A stretch of DNA of 8,016 nucleotides, taken from assembly GCA_030605045.1 (NCBI GenBank), contig JAUWBK010000047.1, positions 1-8,016 on the forward strand. Reading direction: 5' to 3'. The DNA comes from Dehalococcoidia bacterium (lineage in GTDB: Bacteria > Chloroflexota > Dehalococcoidia > Dehalococcoidales > RBG-16-60-22). This document shows positions 5,507-8,016 of the stretch, one piece after another (position 1 is the stretch's first letter; every line of letters starts with the position of its first letter). The position numbers and the translations under genes were made by a program. A model generated the notes under the pieces. That model was given only the letters and a program-made list of their open reading frames with translations, did no database searches and was not told the origin of the DNA.

Positions 5507-6605
5507 ATGCAGGAGTTAAGGGACAAATTAGAGGATTTGCGGTCTAGAATTTCGATGGCGCTGGTGCATCTTTGACATTGCGCGCAAAGAGAAAGAAATC
5601 AGCAAATTGGAAAAGCAGTCAGCCAAGCCTGATTTTTGGCTGGATCAGACTAAGGCGCAGAACACCATGCGCCAGTTGGCCGAGCAGAAGAAGGTAGTAC
5701 AAAGGTGGCGAGAGTTGGAGAAAAGGGTGGCTGACATTGCCGAATTAATTCTCTTGGCAGAAGGGGATGCGTCACTGCAGGCAGAAATCCAGTCCGAGAT
5801 GGAGGAAGTAGCTTCCCATCTTGATGAGCTGGAATTCCAGATGGCTTTTAGCAGTGAGTACGATAATCGCAACGCTATCCTGGCGATTCATGCTGGTGCT
5901 GGGGGCACTGAATCTCAAGACTGGGCCGAGATGCTGATGAGAATGTATCTCCGCTGGGCGGAGCGTCGTGGTTATCAAACTGAGGTATTAGATATTTCTC
6001 CAGGCGAAGAAGCCGGGGTCAAGAGTGTCGTCATGGCGATTAGCGGTGATTATGCCAGCGGCTATTTAAAAACCGAGCACGGTGTCCACCGGCTGGTTCG
6101 TCTTTCTCCCTTTGATGCTGACCATGCCCGACATACCTCCTTCGCCTTGATAGAGGTCATGCCTGAAGCTAAAGCTGATGTTGATGTCAAGATAGAGACA
6201 GATGATTTGAAGGTGGAAACGTTTCGGTCCAGTGGTCCAGGGGGCCAGCATATGCAGAAAACAAGCAGTGCTGTTAGGTTGACTCATCTGCCCACGGGGC
6301 TGGTCGTTACTTGTCAGAGTGAGCGTTCCCAGTACCGCAATAAAGAAATTGCCCTGAGAATACTTCAAGCTCGCCTTTTGGAGTTAGAGTTGGCGGAGCG
6401 CGCTGAGGAAAAAGCTAGGCTTAAGGGTAAGCGCATCGCCGCCGGATGGGGTAACCAAATTCGAAGTTATGTTCTCCATCCATACAAAATGGTAAAAGAT
6501 CACCGAACCAATTATCAGACCAGTGATACTGATGCCGTATTGAATGGAGAACTGGACGGTTTTATCACTGCCTATTTCCGGTCTGGCTTAGGGAGGGAAG
6601 AATGA
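5507..6605 (+). CDS. prfB: Peptide chain release factor 2 (programmed +1 frameshift)
   Basis: Class I release factor that reads UGA and UAA and hydrolyses peptidyl-tRNA in the ribosome. The frame starting at ATG 5507 runs 22 codons to an in-frame TGA (5573-5575). A +1 shift at CTT-TGA-C continues as GAC from 5574 to TGA 6603-6605, giving 365 residues, normal for RF2. The join reads MALVHL-DIARKEKEISKLE, matching the family across the shift. The SPF tripeptide that marks RF2 is at 200-202 (SPFD), and the catalytic GGQ is at 245-247 in SSGPGGQHMQKTSSAVRLTH. The end (GWGNQIRSYVLHPYKMVKDHRT) is also typical. GAGG at 5499-5502 precedes the ATG by 4 bases. The stop overlaps the next gene as ATGA. 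Expression is expected to be autoregulated by RF2 level. Confidence 0.97.
5561..5576 (+). promoter_or_regulatory. RF2 programmed +1 frameshift site
   Basis: CTGGTGCATCTTTGAC: the slippery CTT (5570-5572) is followed by TGA (5573-5575) and C5576, the universal CUU-UGA-C signature. When RF2 is scarce, the ribosome slips one base forward and makes full RF2; when it is abundant, the peptide ends at 22 residues. GGTG three bases before CTT occupies the place of the internal Shine-Dalgarno (AGGGGG in E. coli) but is a weaker match. Confidence 0.93.
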
Positions 6606-7684
6606 TAAAAAAAGTTAGCTTATTAGCCTTAATCCTTTGTCTATTTTTAGCGGTACTCAGTCCCGTCTCGGTTCAAGCGGTTGACGGACTAGCCATACTG
6701 GATAGCTCGGTAGAAGTCGATTTTCCGCTGAAACTTAACTTCAGCGTGTCTACGCAGAGTGACGTCAATATCACTGAGATTCGTCTTCATTATACCGTTG
6801 ACCGGATGAGCTATGCTCAGGTAACCAGCGAGGTTTACTTTGAATTCGTACCCGCAACTACAGTTGAGGCAGACTGGAGCTGGGATATGAGGAAGACGGG
6901 TGGTTTACCTCCCGGTAGTAGTGTGGGGTACTGGTGGACAGTGGAAGATGCCAAAGGTGATCGAATTGAAACCAAACCGACTAAAGTCCAGGTCGATGAT
7001 GCTCGGTATTCCTGGCGTAGCTTAACCGAGGGTAAGGTAACCATATATTGGTATGAGGGAGATGAGTCCTTTGCCCGTGAGCTAATGAGCGTTGCCCAGC
7101 AAGTATTGGTTCGGTTGGCTGAAGATACTGGTGCTGTGCTTGAGCAGCCAGTCAATATATATATCTATGCTAGCGCTCAGGATTTGCTGGGGGCGATGAT
7201 TTTCCCTCAGGAATGGACAGGAGGGGTAGCTTACACTAGATTTAGCACTATCGCCATTGGGATATCTCCAGACAGTCTTGACTGGGGGAGACGGGCGATG
7301 ACTCACGAACTGACCCATTTAGTTATCCATCAAATGGTCTTTAATCCCTACAATGACCTACCTACCTGGCTTGATGAGGGCATCGCCATGTATGCTGAAG
7401 GAGCACTTGAGCCGGTACTTGTCGCTTTACTCGATAAGGCGGAAGCGGAAGATAGTCTTATCTCAGTACGTAGTCTATCGAGTCCCTTTTCCGCTTATGC
7501 TGAGGAATCCTTGCTTGCCTATGCCCAGAGTTATAGTCTCGTCGAGTTCCTGATCAGCAATTATGGACAGAGCAAGATGCTCGAACTCTTGAGTACTTTC
7601 CGGCAGGGTAGTGGCTATGATGAAGCTCTACTAAAGGTTTATGGCTTTGATATGGATGGTCTGGATAGTTTATGGCGCAGTTAG
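6602..7684 (+). CDS. Secreted HExxH metallopeptidase (peptidase MA-like)
   Basis: Predicted exported zinc metallopeptidase of 360 residues; substrate unknown. A signal peptide is clear: MIKK, a hydrophobic core at 5-20, and a likely cut after VQA (A26). Residues about 28-133 look like an Ig-type beta domain (alternating strands such as KLNFSVSTQ and ITEIRLHYTVD). The catalytic domain follows, with HELTH at 235-239 (zinc ligands H235 and H239, base E236) and LDEG at 257-260, where E259 is the probable third ligand 20 residues on, the gluzincin arrangement of peptidase MA. No C-terminal membrane segment or sorting motif is visible, so it is probably released. GGAGG at 6592-6596 precedes the ATG by 5 bases, and the ATG overlaps the prfB stop. 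The family is an inference from the motif arrangement. Confidence 0.87.
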   Translation: MIKKVSLLALILCLFLAVLSPVSVQAVDGLAILDSSVEVDFPLKLNFSVSTQSDVNITEIRLHYTVDRMSYAQVTSEVYFEFVPATTVEADWSWDMRKTGGLPPGSSVGYWWTVEDAKGDRIETKPTKVQVDDARYSWRSLTEGKVTIYWYEGDESFARELMSVAQQVLVRLAEDTGAVLEQPVNIYIYASAQDLLGAMIFPQEWTGGVAYTRFSTIAIGISPDSLDWGRRAMTHELTHLVIHQMVFNPYNDLPTWLDEGIAMYAEGALEPVLVALLDKAEAEDSLISVRSLSSPFSAYAEESLLAYAQSYSLVEFLISNYGQSKMLELLSTFRQGSGYDEALLKVYGFDMDGLDSLWRS

Positions 7685-7719
7685 CCCTTGAAGTAGTGAC
7701 TTAAGTAAAGGTGGCAACT

Positions 7720-8016
7720 ATGGAAGCAAAGAAGCCGAAAAAATCATTTACCATTCATGATTTACCAACTTCGGAGAGGCCTAGGGAAAGACTGCAAAAA
7801 TTTGGCGTCGAGGCTCTGTCAGCGCAGGAGATTTTGGCCTTAATTCTGGGGCGCGGTATTGCTGGTGAATCAGTAATGGTAACTGCCCAGAGACTATTGA
7901 GTCAGTTTGGTAGCCTTAAGGGGATAGCAAACGCCTCGGTGGAGGAGTTAGCTCAGGTGAGGGGGATTGGTGTTGCCAAGGCATCTCAGCTAAAGGCGGC
8001 TTTCGAGCTAACCAGC
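7720..8016 (+). CDS. radC: RadC family protein, N-terminal part (3' end outside window)
   Basis: The first 99 residues are visible, with the frame open to the window end. The start MEAKKPKKSFTIHDLPTSERPRERLQKFGVEALSAQEILALILGRG is the typical RadC N-terminal helical domain, followed by a helix-hairpin-helix, VRGIGVAKASQLKAAFEL (about 79-96). The JAB/MPN-type metal-binding domain that completes the family should lie beyond the window. RadC was once linked to DNA repair, but its biochemical role is unsettled. AAAGGTGG at 7707-7714 sits 5 bases before ATG 7720. The 35-base gap after the peptidase gene holds no hairpin or promoter that I can see, so cotranscription is likely. Confidence 0.94.
   Translation, partial: MEAKKPKKSFTIHDLPTSERPRERLQKFGVEALSAQEILALILGRGIAGESVMVTAQRLLSQFGSLKGIANASVEELAQVRGIGVAKASQLKAAFELTS

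Noticed and set aside
5573..5575. Premature stop making prfB a pseudogene, or a reassigned UGA codon
   Set aside because: The context CTT-TGA-C with homology continuing in the +1 frame is the conserved RF2 recoding signal. Other genes in the window use TGA as a normal stop (rpsP, prfB end).
5607..6605. prfB starting at TTG 5607 as a shorter protein
   Set aside because: It would lose the conserved N-terminal helix encoded across the frameshift, and it has no ribosome site.
4770..8016. Defence or mobile-element island suggested by endonuclease V plus radC
   Set aside because: Endonuclease V and RadC are widespread chromosomal proteins. There are no integrase, transposase, toxin-antitoxin or restriction genes, no repeats or att-like ends, and prfB in the middle is essential housekeeping.

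Overview
This is a fully coding, housekeeping-type bacterial window with 11 genes and no mobile elements, tRNA, rRNA or CRISPR. Protein texture suggests a Chloroflexota bacterium, possibly Dehalococcoidia. The grounds are the F1 subunit sequences, a secreted Ig-like plus peptidase-MA protein of a kind common in that phylum, and frequent TTG starts. This placement is inference from remembered family sequences, not a search.

Layout. (1) 1-3534, plus strand: the 3' part of the F1F0 ATP synthase operon in canonical order, atpA (C-terminal half only), atpG, atpD, atpC. The genes are tightly packed, and the atpG start overlaps the atpA end. (2) 3543-3575: a hairpin with a T-rich tail that ends the ATP synthase operon and lies between convergent genes. 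(3) 3574-4662, minus strand: a ribosome-assembly operon rpsP-khpA-rimM (S16, KH-domain RNA-binding protein, 16S processing factor). The genes overlap end to start. The S16 tail is a Lys-rich tandem repeat encoded by 21-bp units. (4) 4663-4769: a divergent intergenic region with two back-to-back sigma70-type promoters. (5) 4770-8016, plus strand: nfi (endonuclease V), prfB (RF2, needing a programmed +1 frameshift), a secreted HExxH metallopeptidase, and the start of radC. These are closely spaced and probably one operon.

How the genes work together. The left block makes the catalytic F1 head of ATP synthase. The middle block serves 30S ribosome biogenesis. The right block joins base repair, translation termination, an exported protease and RadC, with no obvious shared pathway; the spacing suggests shared transcription only.

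The most notable points are regulatory. The prfB frameshift site has a weakened internal Shine-Dalgarno. The rpsP repeat array carries an AAGGAG in every unit, the last of which serves khpA. The nfi promoter predicts a leaderless mRNA starting at the ATG. I found no convincing evidence of an undescribed multi-gene system.
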